This document shows, one piece after another, positions 9,014 to 18,109 of a DNA stretch of 64,000 nucleotides. Under the pieces are notes generated by a model that was given only the letters and a program-made list of their open reading frames with translations, did not search any database and was not told where the DNA came from. The stretch covers positions 1 through 64,000 of the forward strand of contig CAYWVY010000002.1 of the NCBI GenBank assembly GCA_964461885.1. Direction: 5' to 3'. The stretch's first letter is position 1, and every line of letters begins with the position of its first letter. Position numbers and translations under genes: made by a program. This DNA is from UBA288 sp964461885. GTDB lineage: Archaea; Halobacteriota; Methanomicrobia; Methanomicrobiales; Methanospirillaceae.

Positions 9014-9088
9014 CGGGCCTGGGGGGATTCGAACCCCCGACATCCGGGTTAGAAGCCCGGCGCTCTATCCGGGCTAAGCCACAGGCCC
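9014..9088 (-). tRNA. tRNA-Arg (anticodon UCU)
   Basis: Reading the minus strand gives a full cloverleaf. The acceptor GGGCCTG pairs with CAGGCCC, the anticodon stem is CCGGG/CCCGG around CTTCTAA (anticodon TCT), and the T arm is GGGGG-TTCGAAT-CCCCC. CCA is not encoded. A box A-like GTTTGATTAGG lies roughly 25-35 bases upstream on the minus strand. It lies in the 141-base gap between metG and the DUF473 gene. Confidence 0.95.
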
Positions 9089-9135
9089 GTGAGGGATCTC
9101 TGTACGACGGCGCGCCTAATCAAACCGTCGAATGG

Positions 9136-9144
9136 GAAAAAGGG
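9136..9144 (-). terminator. T-tract terminator after the PAC2-DUF473 unit
   Basis: On the minus strand CCCTTTTTCCC follows the DUF473 stop by four bases. It is a short archaeal oligo-T terminator without a hairpin, placed ahead of tRNA-Arg. Confidence 0.45.
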
Positions 9145-9147
9145 TGA

Positions 9148-9540
9148 TCAGCCGGCGTGGGCACACGAGCCCTTGACCACATCGACTTTTGTCGGCCCGA
9201 AGCTGTCGCGGATGAAGACGCCTTTGACCATCGAATCCGCGCAGTACCGGACCTGGATTCGAACTGCGGTCCGCTCCCGCTCCTCGAAGTGGGAACCGTG
9301 CGAGAACTCGATGATCCGTTTCATCGAGACCCCGATCGTGAGCACGTCGGCCATGATGCCGCGGTCTCCCGGGGAGAGGTCGTCGGGGTCCACGTTCGTC
9401 ATGAAGATATGGTCGCCTGGACCGACGTTCGCTATCGTGATCACGTTGTGAGCCGACTGGACTTCCAGAGTCCGCGGCAACCCCCGCTTGAGTTCCCGGA
9501 GGATCTCGGGGGAGAGGCTGGTGAGAGCAGGTACCTCCAT
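9148..9540 (-). CDS. DUF473 family archaeal protein
   Basis: 130 residues resembling the DUF473 family of methanogens: start MEVPALTSLSPEILRELKRG, a central GPGDHIFMTNVDPDDLSPGD loop, and a C-terminal VDVVKGSCAHAG. It is a predicted soluble beta-rich protein of unknown function. The start ATG at 9540 has GGTG six bases upstream, which overlaps the end of the PAC2 gene; the stop of PAC2 is only five bases away, so the two are translationally coupled. That pairing suggests a shared role, possibly in protein quality control, but this is inference. The family name is from memory. Confidence 0.65.
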   Translation of the reverse strand: MEVPALTSLSPEILRELKRGLPRTLEVQSAHNVITIANVGPGDHIFMTNVDPDDLSPGDRGIMADVLTIGVSMKRIIEFSHGSHFEERERTAVRIQVRYCADSMVKGVFIRDSFGPTKVDVVKGSCAHAG

Positions 9541-9545
9541 CACGA

Positions 9546-10274
9546 TCACCCGTACATCGGAAGGTTCTCGCGTTTCTGCGAGCCCTCGGTCGACTGGACC
9601 TCCTCGGAGAGGCGATGCATGGTCGCCTCGATCTCCTCGGCCTGGTCGAGCAGGGGCTGCATGTCTACACTCAGGCCGTACATCTGGTTCAGTACGCCGA
9701 GCGCGGCTGCTGCGGCTCTCGGATCGGGCGCGTTGACCGTTTCGCCGAGGAGGCCGATCCCCGGGATTCCGCGGACCTTGCATTCGGTCAGGAGTGAGGA
9801 CGCGATCCCCGAGATCGAGCCGACCGGGAGGAACTGGGTCAGGTCTTTGATCCGCTCGAGAATCTCCTCGGTGGTTGCCACGCCGAAGACCCGCTTCTCG
9901 GTCTCGTTCGTGACAACCCCCGCGAGGGCGACCACCTCCTTCGGATGGTACGGATCGAGCCAGTCCATGATCCCGTTCGCGACCTCGTAGCAGATCATCG
10001 GGTGGACCGGGATGTCGGCCACGATCGCAACGAGCGGGGGTTTCTCGTAGATCCGCACCGGGACGTTCACCAGTCCCTTGGCCATCATCGCGAACGGCGG
10101 GAAGTACTTGCTGGTCATGGTCCCGATGAGCGAGAACTCGAGCTGGTCGACCATGTATTGGAGCGCAATCGAGCCGACGAGACCGCTCCCGGGAAAGCCC
10201 ATCAGGACGGTCGGAGTCTCGCCCTCCAGCGGCTTGGCCATGATCTTGATGTCGGTTGACGTGTCTGGGGGCAT
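9546..10274 (-). CDS. PAC2-family proteasome assembly chaperone-like protein
   Basis: 242 residues of the PAC2 (ATP-grasp-like fold) superfamily. The glycine-rich N-terminal VLMGFPGSGLVGSIALQYMV (about 20-40), KYFPPFAMM, the central PHEVA-like block and the ISGIASSLL segment are typical of archaeal PbaA/PbaB-type proteasome assembly chaperones. A C-terminal helical extension rich in Glu follows. The start at MPPDTSTDIKI was chosen because an AT-rich TATA-like element (near 10299-10312, minus strand) lies about 28 bases upstream; an earlier ATG would put that element inside the gene. Divergent from the DUF5611 gene. Confidence 0.85.
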   Translation of the reverse strand: MPPDTSTDIKIMAKPLEGETPTVLMGFPGSGLVGSIALQYMVDQLEFSLIGTMTSKYFPPFAMMAKGLVNVPVRIYEKPPLVAIVADIPVHPMICYEVANGIMDWLDPYHPKEVVALAGVVTNETEKRVFGVATTEEILERIKDLTQFLPVGSISGIASSLLTECKVRGIPGIGLLGETVNAPDPRAAAAALGVLNQMYGLSVDMQPLLDQAEEIEATMHRLSEEVQSTEGSQKRENLPMYG

Positions 10275-10308
10275 CAAGTTAACATAGAGTATCTCCCTAA
10301 AAAGTATT

Positions 10309-10629
10309 ATGGAAGAGTTCGAGGTCAAACGTGGATCGACCAAGGATCTTGCCAGCCGGATCCCGATCGAACTTTCCCGCCACTTCGGGTGCGAAGCCGA
10401 TTCCGTCGGGGACGGCTACGCGATCGCCTACGGTGCAATCCGCAGGCTTGTCGCGACGCCCGGCCCGGAGGGAAAGACACTCCGTGTCGAGATCGAGACC
10501 GAGGCGTCCATCGACGACGACGCCCTGATCCTGGATACGATCCGAAAGCGAAACGCATTTCTTGAGGGCGCGACCGGCTTCTCGTCGAAGGAGCGGGTCA
10601 AGCGGTCGAAAAAGAAGGTCGGGACCTGA
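10309..10629 (+). CDS. Small conserved archaeal protein (DUF5611-like)
   Basis: 106 residues; start MEEFEVKRGSTKDL. It has a mixed alpha/beta pattern with a strongly basic C-terminal tail (KERVKRSKKKVG) that could bind RNA. It resembles small methanogen proteins placed in DUF5611, an identification made from memory and not certain. Divergent from the PAC2 gene over 34 bases, so transcripts must be nearly leaderless. Its TGA stop directly abuts the leuS stop on the other strand with no spacer. Confidence 0.6.
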   Translation: MEEFEVKRGSTKDLASRIPIELSRHFGCEADSVGDGYAIAYGAIRRLVATPGPEGKTLRVEIETEASIDDDALILDTIRKRNAFLEGATGFSSKERVKRSKKKVGT

Positions 10630-13413
10630 TCACTCGATCGTGATCGCCGGCTTGAAGGGGAGGGCCATGGACGCCTTCGGGTGTCCCGACTCCTCCGCGC
10701 CGACCACACGCACGGGCAGGCCGATCGCCTGCTCGAGGAACGCACGAGCCCCGGCGAAGACCGCGGCCTCGTCGATCTCGACCTGAAGCAGGTTCTCGAC
10801 GAGCTCCGGCGGCAGGCGGTGGATCAGGGTCGTGCACTGCTTTGCCGCGTCGGCCGCCTCCTTACCGCGCTTCCGCATGCCCTCGTCCTGCATCACGAGC
10901 CGGACGGCCGCGTTCCGGTCGTCTGCTGCGGCGATCGTCCGGAAGATCTCCCGTTTCCACGAGGGCGCGACCGCGATCTCGACCGCCGCCGGAGTGATCG
11001 GCAGCAGTTTCAGGATCGATTCCACGTCCTCCACCGTGCGGCTGAGGAGCTCCTCGCCGAGCTCGAGCGCCGGGCGGTCCCGCTCGGAAACGGCCTCGGG
11101 CCAGGGAGCGAATGAGACGAGACCCTCGTTGCCCAGTTCCTGCCAGAGCGTCTCGCAGGTGAACGGGATGAACGGGGCGAGCAGCCGGACCCAGACCGAG
11201 CAGAGCTCGCGGAGCGCTGCCCCGTTCGTGCTCCCCTCGGGCCGGCGCCGCGTGTACCACCGGAGGTCCGCCTCGACCCCGAAGAACGCCTCCTGCAGGG
11301 CCTGCCGGGTCTGGAACGACTCGAGCGCGCCCGTCATCTTCTCGATATGCCGCCGGAGCCGGCTGAGCAGCCACTCGTCGAGGGCGTCCGGCTCGCCTGC
11401 TGCCCCGAGCGCATCGCGAACAGTCGCCTCGAACCGCTCGATCTGCCGCCGTGTCGAGGCGACCAGATCGTTTCGCCAGTCGAAGTCCTGCCAGGGCTCG
11501 GCCGATCCCATCAGGAACATCCGGACCGTGTCGGCCCCGAACTCGGCGAGCGCGTCCTCGAGCAGGAAGACGTTGCCCTTGGACGACGACATCTTGGCCC
11601 CGTTCAGAAGGCCCATGCCGAAGACGACCATCCCCTTCGGCTGGAGCTCCGGCGGGAAGATCGCCGCGTGGTGGAAGAGCTGGAAGGTCAGGTGGTTCGA
11701 GATCAGGTCCTTGGCCGAGAACCGGTAGTCGTACGGATACCAGGCGAGGAACTCCTCGCGGAGAGGTGCAAGCAGATCCCTGCCGGGTAGCCCGGGGCTC
11801 TCGACCCCGAGGAACAGGTAGTCGAACGCGGCCGGCGTGAGCAGGGCCGGGTCGATCTCGCGTATCCGGTGGGCGACCGTGTAGTAGGCCATGTATATGG
11901 TCGAGTCCGAGAGCGGCTCGATCAGCCAGGTCGGGTCCCAGGGCAGGCGCGTGCCAAGGCCGACGCGTCGGGTAGCGGCCCAGTCCTTGAGCCAGTCGAT
12001 GGTCCGGTCGAACTCGGTTCGCACCTCGGGCGGCACGAGTGAGATCCCGGGCAGAACGGCCTTCACCTGGTCCTTCCAGGCCGGGTCTGAGTAGGTCAGG
12101 AACCACTGGTCGTGGAGGATCTTGACGAAGACGCGGCTCGAGCACCGGCAGATAACGGGTCGGGTGTCGAACTCGTACATCACGGTCGAGCCGTGCTCGG
12201 CGCAGAGAAACTCGCCGACGGCGTCCCGGGCCTCGCGCACGGTTGCGCCGCCGAGCCGTTCGTGGAGCCGCCCTTTCGAGAACTCGGCGCTGTAGACCTC
12301 CTGGGTCAGTGCGTCCATCCGCGTGTCGTGCTGGTTCGTGACCTTCGCCCGCTCGATCGCGTCCCGTGCCGGGCACTCGCCCCAGCCCTCGACAGTGATC
12401 AGGGGCTTCGGAATGAGGTCTGTGTACCGCCCCTCCTGCTGGAGGTCGCGGAGTGCGACGTAATCGAACGGCGCATGCGCCGGCACGGACATCACGACAC
12501 CGGTCGCCATCTCGGGATCGACGAACGCCGCGGGCAGGATCGGGACCTCGCCCGCGAGCGGGTGGGTGACCGTCTGGTCCACGAGTGTGGTGCCGGGGAC
12601 CTCCTCCAGGATCCGGACCTCGTGGTCCTGGAGCGCGAGCTTCTCCGCCGCTTCGCGCGAGACGAGCCATGCCTCGCCGTCGACCTCTGCCCGGACGTAC
12701 GTCACGTCCGGGTTCACCCAGAGGTTGGTGACACCGTAGACGGTCTCCGGCCGGAGAGTCGCCGTCGGCACGAGGGTCTCGCCCCAGCGGAACATCACGA
12801 GGACGAACCGGATCACCTCGGCCTTGTCACCTTCGAGGAGGTCGTGATCGCCGACCGGGTTGTCGCAGAGCGGGCAGTACCGGACGGGGTGAGCCCCGCG
12901 GACCACGTAGCCTTTCTCGAACAGCCGGCCGAACTGCCACTCGATGAACTTGCTGTAGTGGGGGTCCACGGTCGTGAATCGCCGCCGCCAGTCGATCGAA
13001 AGGCCGGCCATCCGCATCACGCGCTCGTACTCGTCCGAGAAGTACCGGACGATCTCGAGCGGGTCCACGAAGCGTTCGAGCACGTCGGGCGGGACGCGGT
13101 AGAGGTCGCGGTAGAGCCGGATAGCGGCCTCATCGCGGTTTGCTATCCGTTTTGATATCCCGATAACGGGCGCGCCGGTCACGTGGAAGGCCATCGGATA
13201 GAGGACGCGCCGGCCGCGCATCCGCCAGAACCGGGCGATCACGTCGGGAACCAGGTAGGTCCGCCCGTGGCCGACGTGCATCGCGCCCGACGGGTACGGG
13301 TACGCGACGGTCAGGTAGAACTTCTCCGCGCCTGGCTCGGGATCTGCGGTGAACGAGTCGCCCCACCGCGCCCGTACCGCGGTCTCCATCGACTGCATGT
13401 TCTCTCTCTCCAT
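10630..13413 (-). CDS. leuS: Leucyl-tRNA synthetase (archaeal type)
   Basis: 927 residues, the normal archaeal length. Class I signature HVGHG lies at about residues 46-50, within AYPYPSGAMHVGHGRTYLVP. The CP1 editing domain occupies about residues 150-450, with CPLCDNPVGDHD zinc-like cysteines near its start, and the KMSSS loop GAKMSSSKGN at about 604-613. An anticodon-binding helical domain and a basic C-terminal end follow. The ATG at 13413 has AGGAG seven bases upstream, directly behind the TAG of the PIN-ATPase gene, so it closes a four-gene operon with the prepilin peptidase, hisI and the PIN-ATPase. Confidence 0.97.
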   Translation of the reverse strand: MERENMQSMETAVRARWGDSFTADPEPGAEKFYLTVAYPYPSGAMHVGHGRTYLVPDVIARFWRMRGRRVLYPMAFHVTGAPVIGISKRIANRDEAAIRLYRDLYRVPPDVLERFVDPLEIVRYFSDEYERVMRMAGLSIDWRRRFTTVDPHYSKFIEWQFGRLFEKGYVVRGAHPVRYCPLCDNPVGDHDLLEGDKAEVIRFVLVMFRWGETLVPTATLRPETVYGVTNLWVNPDVTYVRAEVDGEAWLVSREAAEKLALQDHEVRILEEVPGTTLVDQTVTHPLAGEVPILPAAFVDPEMATGVVMSVPAHAPFDYVALRDLQQEGRYTDLIPKPLITVEGWGECPARDAIERAKVTNQHDTRMDALTQEVYSAEFSKGRLHERLGGATVREARDAVGEFLCAEHGSTVMYEFDTRPVICRCSSRVFVKILHDQWFLTYSDPAWKDQVKAVLPGISLVPPEVRTEFDRTIDWLKDWAATRRVGLGTRLPWDPTWLIEPLSDSTIYMAYYTVAHRIREIDPALLTPAAFDYLFLGVESPGLPGRDLLAPLREEFLAWYPYDYRFSAKDLISNHLTFQLFHHAAIFPPELQPKGMVVFGMGLLNGAKMSSSKGNVFLLEDALAEFGADTVRMFLMGSAEPWQDFDWRNDLVASTRRQIERFEATVRDALGAAGEPDALDEWLLSRLRRHIEKMTGALESFQTRQALQEAFFGVEADLRWYTRRRPEGSTNGAALRELCSVWVRLLAPFIPFTCETLWQELGNEGLVSFAPWPEAVSERDRPALELGEELLSRTVEDVESILKLLPITPAAVEIAVAPSWKREIFRTIAAADDRNAAVRLVMQDEGMRKRGKEAADAAKQCTTLIHRLPPELVENLLQVEIDEAAVFAGARAFLEQAIGLPVRVVGAEESGHPKASMALPFKPAITIE

Positions 13414-13423
13414 CTGCTCGCTC

Positions 13424-15322
13424 CTAGACGGGTCGCATCCTGATCTCTTCGCCGTCCGTGTAGCGCTTTAGCATCTCCTGTGCGATCGTGCTGTTTCTTG
13501 CGAGGTGGATCTCGCCATTCTCGTTCACGGTCGCCGTGAAGAGGTACTCCTTGCCGGCGAAGACGTCGACGATCCGCCCGCTCTGGTCTGGAGCGATGAT
13601 TGCCAGGTGGCGGCGGTCGGTCCGGATCCGGATCGCTCCGTCCCCGATCTCCTCGACGGCTTCGGACGGCGCCGGCACCTCTTCCGACCGTGCCCGGATG
13701 TCGATCCCGACGCCAATCCGGTTCACGATCGAGGCGACGTTCTTGCCCCCCTTACCGATCGCGGCCGGGACGTCCTTGTCATCGATATACACAACGGCCT
13801 TGGTGTCAGAGAGCATCCGGACCTCCACCAGACCGTCCGTGAACCGACCGATCTCCCGCTGCAGCTCCCGCTCGACCTGGCGTCCGCCATCCCGTTCCTC
13901 TGATGGGAGCGGCTGGGCGCGTTCGCGTGCCGTCTCCGTGCGCGCGCGCGCGCGCTCGGGAGCGGGCGTCGACACGGAGAGAGGGATGATCACGATCTCG
14001 CCGTCATAGCGGAAGACCTCGAGCGCCGCACGCCCGGTAGCCGCATCGACCACGGTCACGATCGGCGTCACGGCCCCGTCGGCCGGGATCGACTCGGGTA
14101 CCCTGAGCCCGAACTCGAGGTCGTAGATGTGCGCAATCTCACCCTCTTCGACGACCACGATCGTATCGACCACGCGCGGAAGCGTGCCGAAGTCGACCCG
14201 GCTCAGGAAGCGGAGCAGGGCTGCGTGGACGTCCTCCGCATGGAGCACGCCGATCATCCCGACGCCGGCCAGTCGCATGTCCGCGAAGACCCGGAAGTCC
14301 TCGGTGCGGCGGAGCTCGTCGTAGACCACGTAATCCGGCCGGAGCATCATCACCATCTCGGCCGTCGCTTCCATCCGCCCGTCGAGGGCTGTGTACTGCG
14401 AGATCAGGTCGGGCACCTGCATATCCCGCGGAGCCTCCATGGTCTTGACAATGACCCCGTTCTCCATGAGGAAGGTCGCGCAGTTCTGGGCGAGCGTGGT
14501 CTTACCGACCCCGGGTGCGCCTGCGATCAGGATACCGGACCTGCTGCCGCCGGCCAGCCGCTCCATGAGCCCGTCCGTGCCGGAGTAGTCATTGAGCGTG
14601 ACATCGACGACGGGCCGGACGGCCGTGATCTCCATGCCATCGACGAACGGGCGCCGGGCGATCGCGATCCGCATCGAACCGATCTGGAGGATCGTGATCC
14701 CGCGGCTCTCGTGCTCGATGAAGCCGTCGGGGTCGCGTTTCGCCCGCTCGAGGCACTCCTGGGCGAGGGCCGTCAGTTCGTGCTCATTCGAGGGCTGATC
14801 GCGGATCTTCATCAGCCGCGCATCCCGGATCGTGCCTCGCTTGGCATATGGCGGCACCTGCTCCTTCAGGTAGACCGCGAGCGTCTGCTCGTCGAAGAAC
14901 TGGTCGATGCCGAGGGGACTGAACTCGCCGATCTCCGGGCGGAGGTACTGCACCTGGAGGCCCTTGGCGCGGCCGACCTCGCTCTGGACACGGTCGCTGG
15001 TCACGAAGATCGCGTCGTGCTCGTGCGCGGCTGCGCGGATCATTGCGTCGATCTCTCCGCCGGCCGCAAGCCGGACCTGGTCGAACGACGGCCGAACACC
15101 GACGAACCGGACCGTGCAGAGGCCGTCCTGCGCCATCCGATCGAGTCGCTGAAGTTCTGCGAGACCTGAAAAACCGATCTCGCGCCCTCGGTTCGCCTGC
15201 GACTCGAGCTCGGCGACCACGGCTTCGGGGATGATGACTTCGGCGTCCGGACAGTCACCCTGCGTTATGAGGGAGGTGATGCGTCCGTCTATGATGACGC
15301 TCGTATCGGGGACCAGTCTCAT
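13424..15322 (-). CDS. PIN domain / P-loop ATPase / KH domain protein
   Basis: 632 residues with three modules. An N-terminal PIN nuclease domain (about 1-135) has the acidic positions D6, E37-region and SDRVQSEVGRAKGL. A PilT/VirB11-like ATPase core (about 190-450) has Walker A GAPGVGKTT at about 266-274 and Walker B in YVVYDELRR. A C-terminal KH-type RNA-binding domain has AIGKGGKN at about 515-522. This is the widespread archaeal COG1855 family, suspected of acting on RNA at the ribosome; function is unproven. The linker before KH is Arg/Ala-rich and is encoded by a GC dinucleotide run (about 13940-13956). It sits 28 bases behind hisI and 10 bases before leuS. Confidence 0.92.
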   Translation of the reverse strand: MRLVPDTSVIIDGRITSLITQGDCPDAEVIIPEAVVAELESQANRGREIGFSGLAELQRLDRMAQDGLCTVRFVGVRPSFDQVRLAAGGEIDAMIRAAAHEHDAIFVTSDRVQSEVGRAKGLQVQYLRPEIGEFSPLGIDQFFDEQTLAVYLKEQVPPYAKRGTIRDARLMKIRDQPSNEHELTALAQECLERAKRDPDGFIEHESRGITILQIGSMRIAIARRPFVDGMEITAVRPVVDVTLNDYSGTDGLMERLAGGSRSGILIAGAPGVGKTTLAQNCATFLMENGVIVKTMEAPRDMQVPDLISQYTALDGRMEATAEMVMMLRPDYVVYDELRRTEDFRVFADMRLAGVGMIGVLHAEDVHAALLRFLSRVDFGTLPRVVDTIVVVEEGEIAHIYDLEFGLRVPESIPADGAVTPIVTVVDAATGRAALEVFRYDGEIVIIPLSVSTPAPERARARTETARERAQPLPSEERDGGRQVERELQREIGRFTDGLVEVRMLSDTKAVVYIDDKDVPAAIGKGGKNVASIVNRIGVGIDIRARSEEVPAPSEAVEEIGDGAIRIRTDRRHLAIIAPDQSGRIVDVFAGKEYLFTATVNENGEIHLARNSTIAQEMLKRYTDGEEIRMRPV

Positions 15323-15349
15323 TAAAAAACCACCACAACAGATCGGGCA

Positions 15350-15715
15350 TCACGCCTTATTAGCATATACCTCGGCGGGATCGACGATACGTTCGCCGAT
15401 GACGTCGCCATCGATTGTCCGGTAAAAGCAGGTCCGGTGACCCGTATGGCAGGCAGCCCCGGTCTGATCGACCCGGTAGAGAAGGCAGTCTTCGTCGCAG
15501 TCGACGAGAATCTCGTGGACGCGCTGGAGATGGCCCGACTCCTCGCCCTTCTTCCAGAGCCGCTGGCGCGATCGGCTATAGTAATGGGCGAAACCGGTCT
15601 CACGGGTAAGCCGGACGGCTTCATCGTTCGCGTACGCGACCATCAGTACATCTCGAGTTCCGGCGTCCTGAACGACAACCGGAACCAGTCCGTTGCTGTA
15701 TCTAATCTCAAGCAC
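15350..15715 (-). CDS. hisI: Phosphoribosyl-AMP cyclohydrolase
   Basis: Third step of histidine biosynthesis: opens the adenine ring of phosphoribosyl-AMP. 121 residues, the usual length. The family signatures are NGLVPVVVQD at the start, GFAHYYSRSRQRLWKKGEESG in the middle, DCDEDCLLYRVDQTGAACHTG with the Mg/Zn-binding Asp and Cys residues, and a terminal RTCFYR. I place the start at GTG 15715 (VLEIRYSNG), with GGGGAGG eight bases upstream and only four bases after the peptidase stop. An ATG at 15766 would overlap the peptidase by 47 bases and add non-family residues. No other his gene is nearby. Confidence 0.95.
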   Translation of the reverse strand: MLEIRYSNGLVPVVVQDAGTRDVLMVAYANDEAVRLTRETGFAHYYSRSRQRLWKKGEESGHLQRVHEILVDCDEDCLLYRVDQTGAACHTGHRTCFYRTIDGDVIGERIVDPAEVYANKA

Positions 15716-15719
15716 AGGA

Positions 15720-16511
15720 TCATCCTCCCCGTAGAATGGTGAGCAGGTAGAAGAGCGTGTCTCCAACGACCAGGGTCGCGAAGAATCCGGCAGTGAGCGG
15801 GACGATGAACGGGACGCCGACCGCGATCCAGACCGGGGACGCCCGCCGAACCAGAGCGAGCTCCGCCGGGAACCGCTCCGGCTCGACGCGGAGCTCGCGT
15901 GTGTAAAGACGGGTGTCCCCGAGCATTGCCGCGATCGACTCGCCGATGGTGAAAAAGCGGCGTTGAATCATCCCCCCCTCCTCCGAGAGTTCCTCCATCA
16001 GGAAACCGAAGGCGCGACCCTCGCTGATCTCCGCTGCCGTGACCGGGTATCCCCGGAGTCGCGCGGGCAGGGGCCCTTCGACCCCCCGGCGCCAGTTTCG
16101 AAAGACGAGGGCGAGCGGGACGAGCAGGGCTGCAATTTCGGCGTGGACGAGGAGCGGGAGCGCGAAGAAACCCGGCGCGACGTCTCCGAGGAGGGGCGTC
16201 GCCGGAAAGGCGGGGAGGAGCAGGGTGATGAAGACGAGCGCCCATGCATCGGCTCCACCGATCAGGCCGAGTCGGCCGAAGAGATAAAAGGCGGCCGCAA
16301 AGATCGCCGAGAAGACGACGAGCGCATACATGCTCGACGGACTCTCGGCGAAGAGGGACGCATAGAACCAGAGCGTACACGGCGCCCCGATCGCCAGCAT
16401 GGGGTACCACGTCGAGAATGGGACTCGCCGCGACCGCAGGTCGAGCATCGAGGCGTAGACGAGGGTGACGCCGATCGCGGCCGCACCGATCACGAGCGGG
16501 TTGAACGCCAT
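15720..16511 (-). CDS. A24-family prepilin/preflagellin peptidase
   Basis: Membrane aspartyl protease that cleaves class III signal peptides of type IV pilins or archaellins. 263 residues with about eight hydrophobic segments. The two catalytic aspartates are visible in LDLRSRRVP (about 23-31) and GGADAW (about 85-90), the archaeal form of the GxGD motif. A large soluble loop lies between about residues 145 and 225. First gene of a minus-strand operon, four bases before hisI. No pilin or archaellin gene is in the window, so its substrates are encoded elsewhere. It could be EppA- or FlaK-like; the sequence alone does not decide. Confidence 0.88.
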   Translation of the reverse strand: MAFNPLVIGAAAIGVTLVYASMLDLRSRRVPFSTWYPMLAIGAPCTLWFYASLFAESPSSMYALVVFSAIFAAAFYLFGRLGLIGGADAWALVFITLLLPAFPATPLLGDVAPGFFALPLLVHAEIAALLVPLALVFRNWRRGVEGPLPARLRGYPVTAAEISEGRAFGFLMEELSEEGGMIQRRFFTIGESIAAMLGDTRLYTRELRVEPERFPAELALVRRASPVWIAVGVPFIVPLTAGFFATLVVGDTLFYLLTILRGG

Positions 16512-16555
16512 GGGCGCGTACCGGTTCGTGCGAGAAAGGGATATGCCTGACGTTT

Positions 16556-16572
16556 TACATTGAAAAAAAACG
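16556..16572 (-). terminator. Oligo-T terminator after the NosD-like gene
   Basis: On the minus strand a run of eight T residues (CCCGTTTTTTTTCAATG) directly follows the stop of the NosD-like gene. It is a typical archaeal U-tract terminator and separates that gene from the prepilin peptidase operon. Confidence 0.7.
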
Positions 16573-16574
16573 GG

Positions 16575-17915
16575 TCAGGAGATCCGGAACCAGTCCATGT
16601 CCTGGGTCCCGTACGAGAAGATCTTCAGGGTGTGCGTCCCCTTGGAGAGACGGATCTGGTATCCGCGGGTCACGGTGAAGGAGTCGTACGAGTTCGTTTT
16701 CGGCACCCAGACCGTGACGCTGTTCTTCGGGTGGCACTCGTCGATCACCTTGAAGCGCTGCCCGACGCTCGGCGAGGAGGCGCGGGCCTTTATCGTGTAA
16801 AGACCGTCCCGCGGGACCTCCACCGTGTAGCGGAGCCACTCGCGGTATCGGGTGCCGGTCAGGTGGAAGCCGCCGTCCTCCGCGTTCCGCTCGATCGCTA
16901 TCGTCCCGGAGCGGCAGAGTGTGTTGGCGACCGGTGCCGGGGTGAAATAGCCGACGCCGGGTCCGCCGAGGTCGAAGTCCTCGAACTGGATCGTACACGG
17001 GAGAGTGTGAGCGGCATACGCCCGCGAAATACCGGCGGGTTTCGGCGTCGCGTCATCGGCATCGGGAGTCGTGTTCGCCGCCGGCGCTTTGGTCCCGGGC
17101 TGCGCTGCGAGCGGCAGGTTGTCGACATTGCCCGGCTCGAGGGTGTACGGCTTCGTGATGAAGCCGTCACTCTGGGGGTTCGTCTCGGAGAGGCCGGTGC
17201 CGTCGGGAGCAAGCCAGCAGTTCCCGCCGATCGCCGGACCCCCCACGATATTCGTACCGGCGCGCCTGGGCACGTTCCAGGCGTTGGCCGGCGTGCCGCC
17301 CCTGATGAATACGGCGTTCTTCTCGTTCTTGAACAGGTTGTTCGAGAAGGTGTTGCCGGCCGAGCCGTAGAGCGAGATCCCCGCCAGGTCGTTGCCGGTG
17401 ATCCGGCAGCCGGAGATCGTGTTCCTCGTCGAGCCGGTCAGGACCACGCCGTAGCTGTTCGCGGCGAAGCGCGAGTTCACGATTGCCGAGTCTGAGGACG
17501 GGTTCAGGGCGGTGCCGAAGTAGTTCCCCGTTGCCGTGCACCCTGCAATCTCCACGTCCTTCGCTCCCCAGACGTAGATGCCGTAGAACCAGCCCTCCGT
17601 GACGAGGTTCCGGATGTGGACGTTCGAGAGCGGGCCGGAGCCGTGGACCAGGACGCCGGCAGAGTTCGCCGCGTCCACACCGCGAATGCGGTGGCCCTTT
17701 CCGTCGAAGACGACGTTGTCGCATCGGATCTCGATGCAGACGGGAGCCTTCACATCGAGAATATCCTTGGTCAGTTCGTAGCTCCCGGGCTTGTCGATAA
17801 CCACGGAGCCTGTCACGGCTATCGCAGAACCGATCCCGACTGTGCACCCGATGAGGAGCAGTCCGAAGATCAGCCAGCGTGCGAGACCCATCCCTTCATA
17901 ATCGGAGTAGAGCAT
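16575..17915 (-). CDS. Secreted NosD-like beta-helix protein with C-terminal carbohydrate-binding-like domain
   Basis: 446 residues. A signal peptide or signal anchor (about residues 9-33) is followed by a right-handed beta-helix at about 45-225 of the NosD/CASH type, seen as repeated turns such as NLVTEGWFYGIYVWGAKDVE and NTFSNNLFKNEKNAVFIRGG. After a linker near 265-295 comes a beta-sandwich resembling CBM6/CBM35 (IQFEDFDLGGPGVGY at its start; WLRYTVEVPRDGLYTIKARA; MDWFRIS at the end). Such proteins are usually surface-exposed and bind or process polysaccharide. ATG 17915 has GGTGG upstream; ATG 17891 is an alternative giving a more standard signal peptide. It stands alone and ends in a T-tract. 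Confidence 0.85.
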   Translation of the reverse strand: MLYSDYEGMGLARWLIFGLLLIGCTVGIGSAIAVTGSVVIDKPGSYELTKDILDVKAPVCIEIRCDNVVFDGKGHRIRGVDAANSAGVLVHGSGPLSNVHIRNLVTEGWFYGIYVWGAKDVEIAGCTATGNYFGTALNPSSDSAIVNSRFAANSYGVVLTGSTRNTISGCRITGNDLAGISLYGSAGNTFSNNLFKNEKNAVFIRGGTPANAWNVPRRAGTNIVGGPAIGGNCWLAPDGTGLSETNPQSDGFITKPYTLEPGNVDNLPLAAQPGTKAPAANTTPDADDATPKPAGISRAYAAHTLPCTIQFEDFDLGGPGVGYFTPAPVANTLCRSGTIAIERNAEDGGFHLTGTRYREWLRYTVEVPRDGLYTIKARASSPSVGQRFKVIDECHPKNSVTVWVPKTNSYDSFTVTRGYQIRLSKGTHTLKIFSYGTQDMDWFRIS

Positions 17916-18027
17916 CGTCCACCACGTGCGTTAATAGACGCGGTCCGGGGAGGCGTGGAGCCCTGGGTGGACCGCAGATATGATTAACGCATCTCAAGGT
18001 GTGCTATCTGCCTTAATGAGCGTTGCG

Positions 18028-18093
18028 TTTTTTTCCGGATGCACACGATTCGAAAAAACGAAAAAATGACAGTATTTTCCGGAAAAAATCGCG
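18028..18093 (-). terminator. Multiple oligo-T terminators after DUF447
   Basis: Downstream of the DUF447 stop the minus strand carries four T-tracts in 66 bases (GATTTTTTCC, CATTTTTTCG, CGTTTTTTCG, and a T-rich stretch ending near 18028), the strongest termination region seen here. The remaining bases up to the NosD gene (17916-18027) hold only its promoter region. Confidence 0.7.
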
Positions 18094-18109
18094 ATTCGCC
18101 GGTTATTCC

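Noticed and set aside
13935..13960. GC dinucleotide run as a possible structural or phase-variable repeat
   Set aside because: It lies in frame in the PIN-ATPase linker as Arg/Ala codons; the gene is intact and a dinucleotide run in GC-rich DNA is unremarkable.
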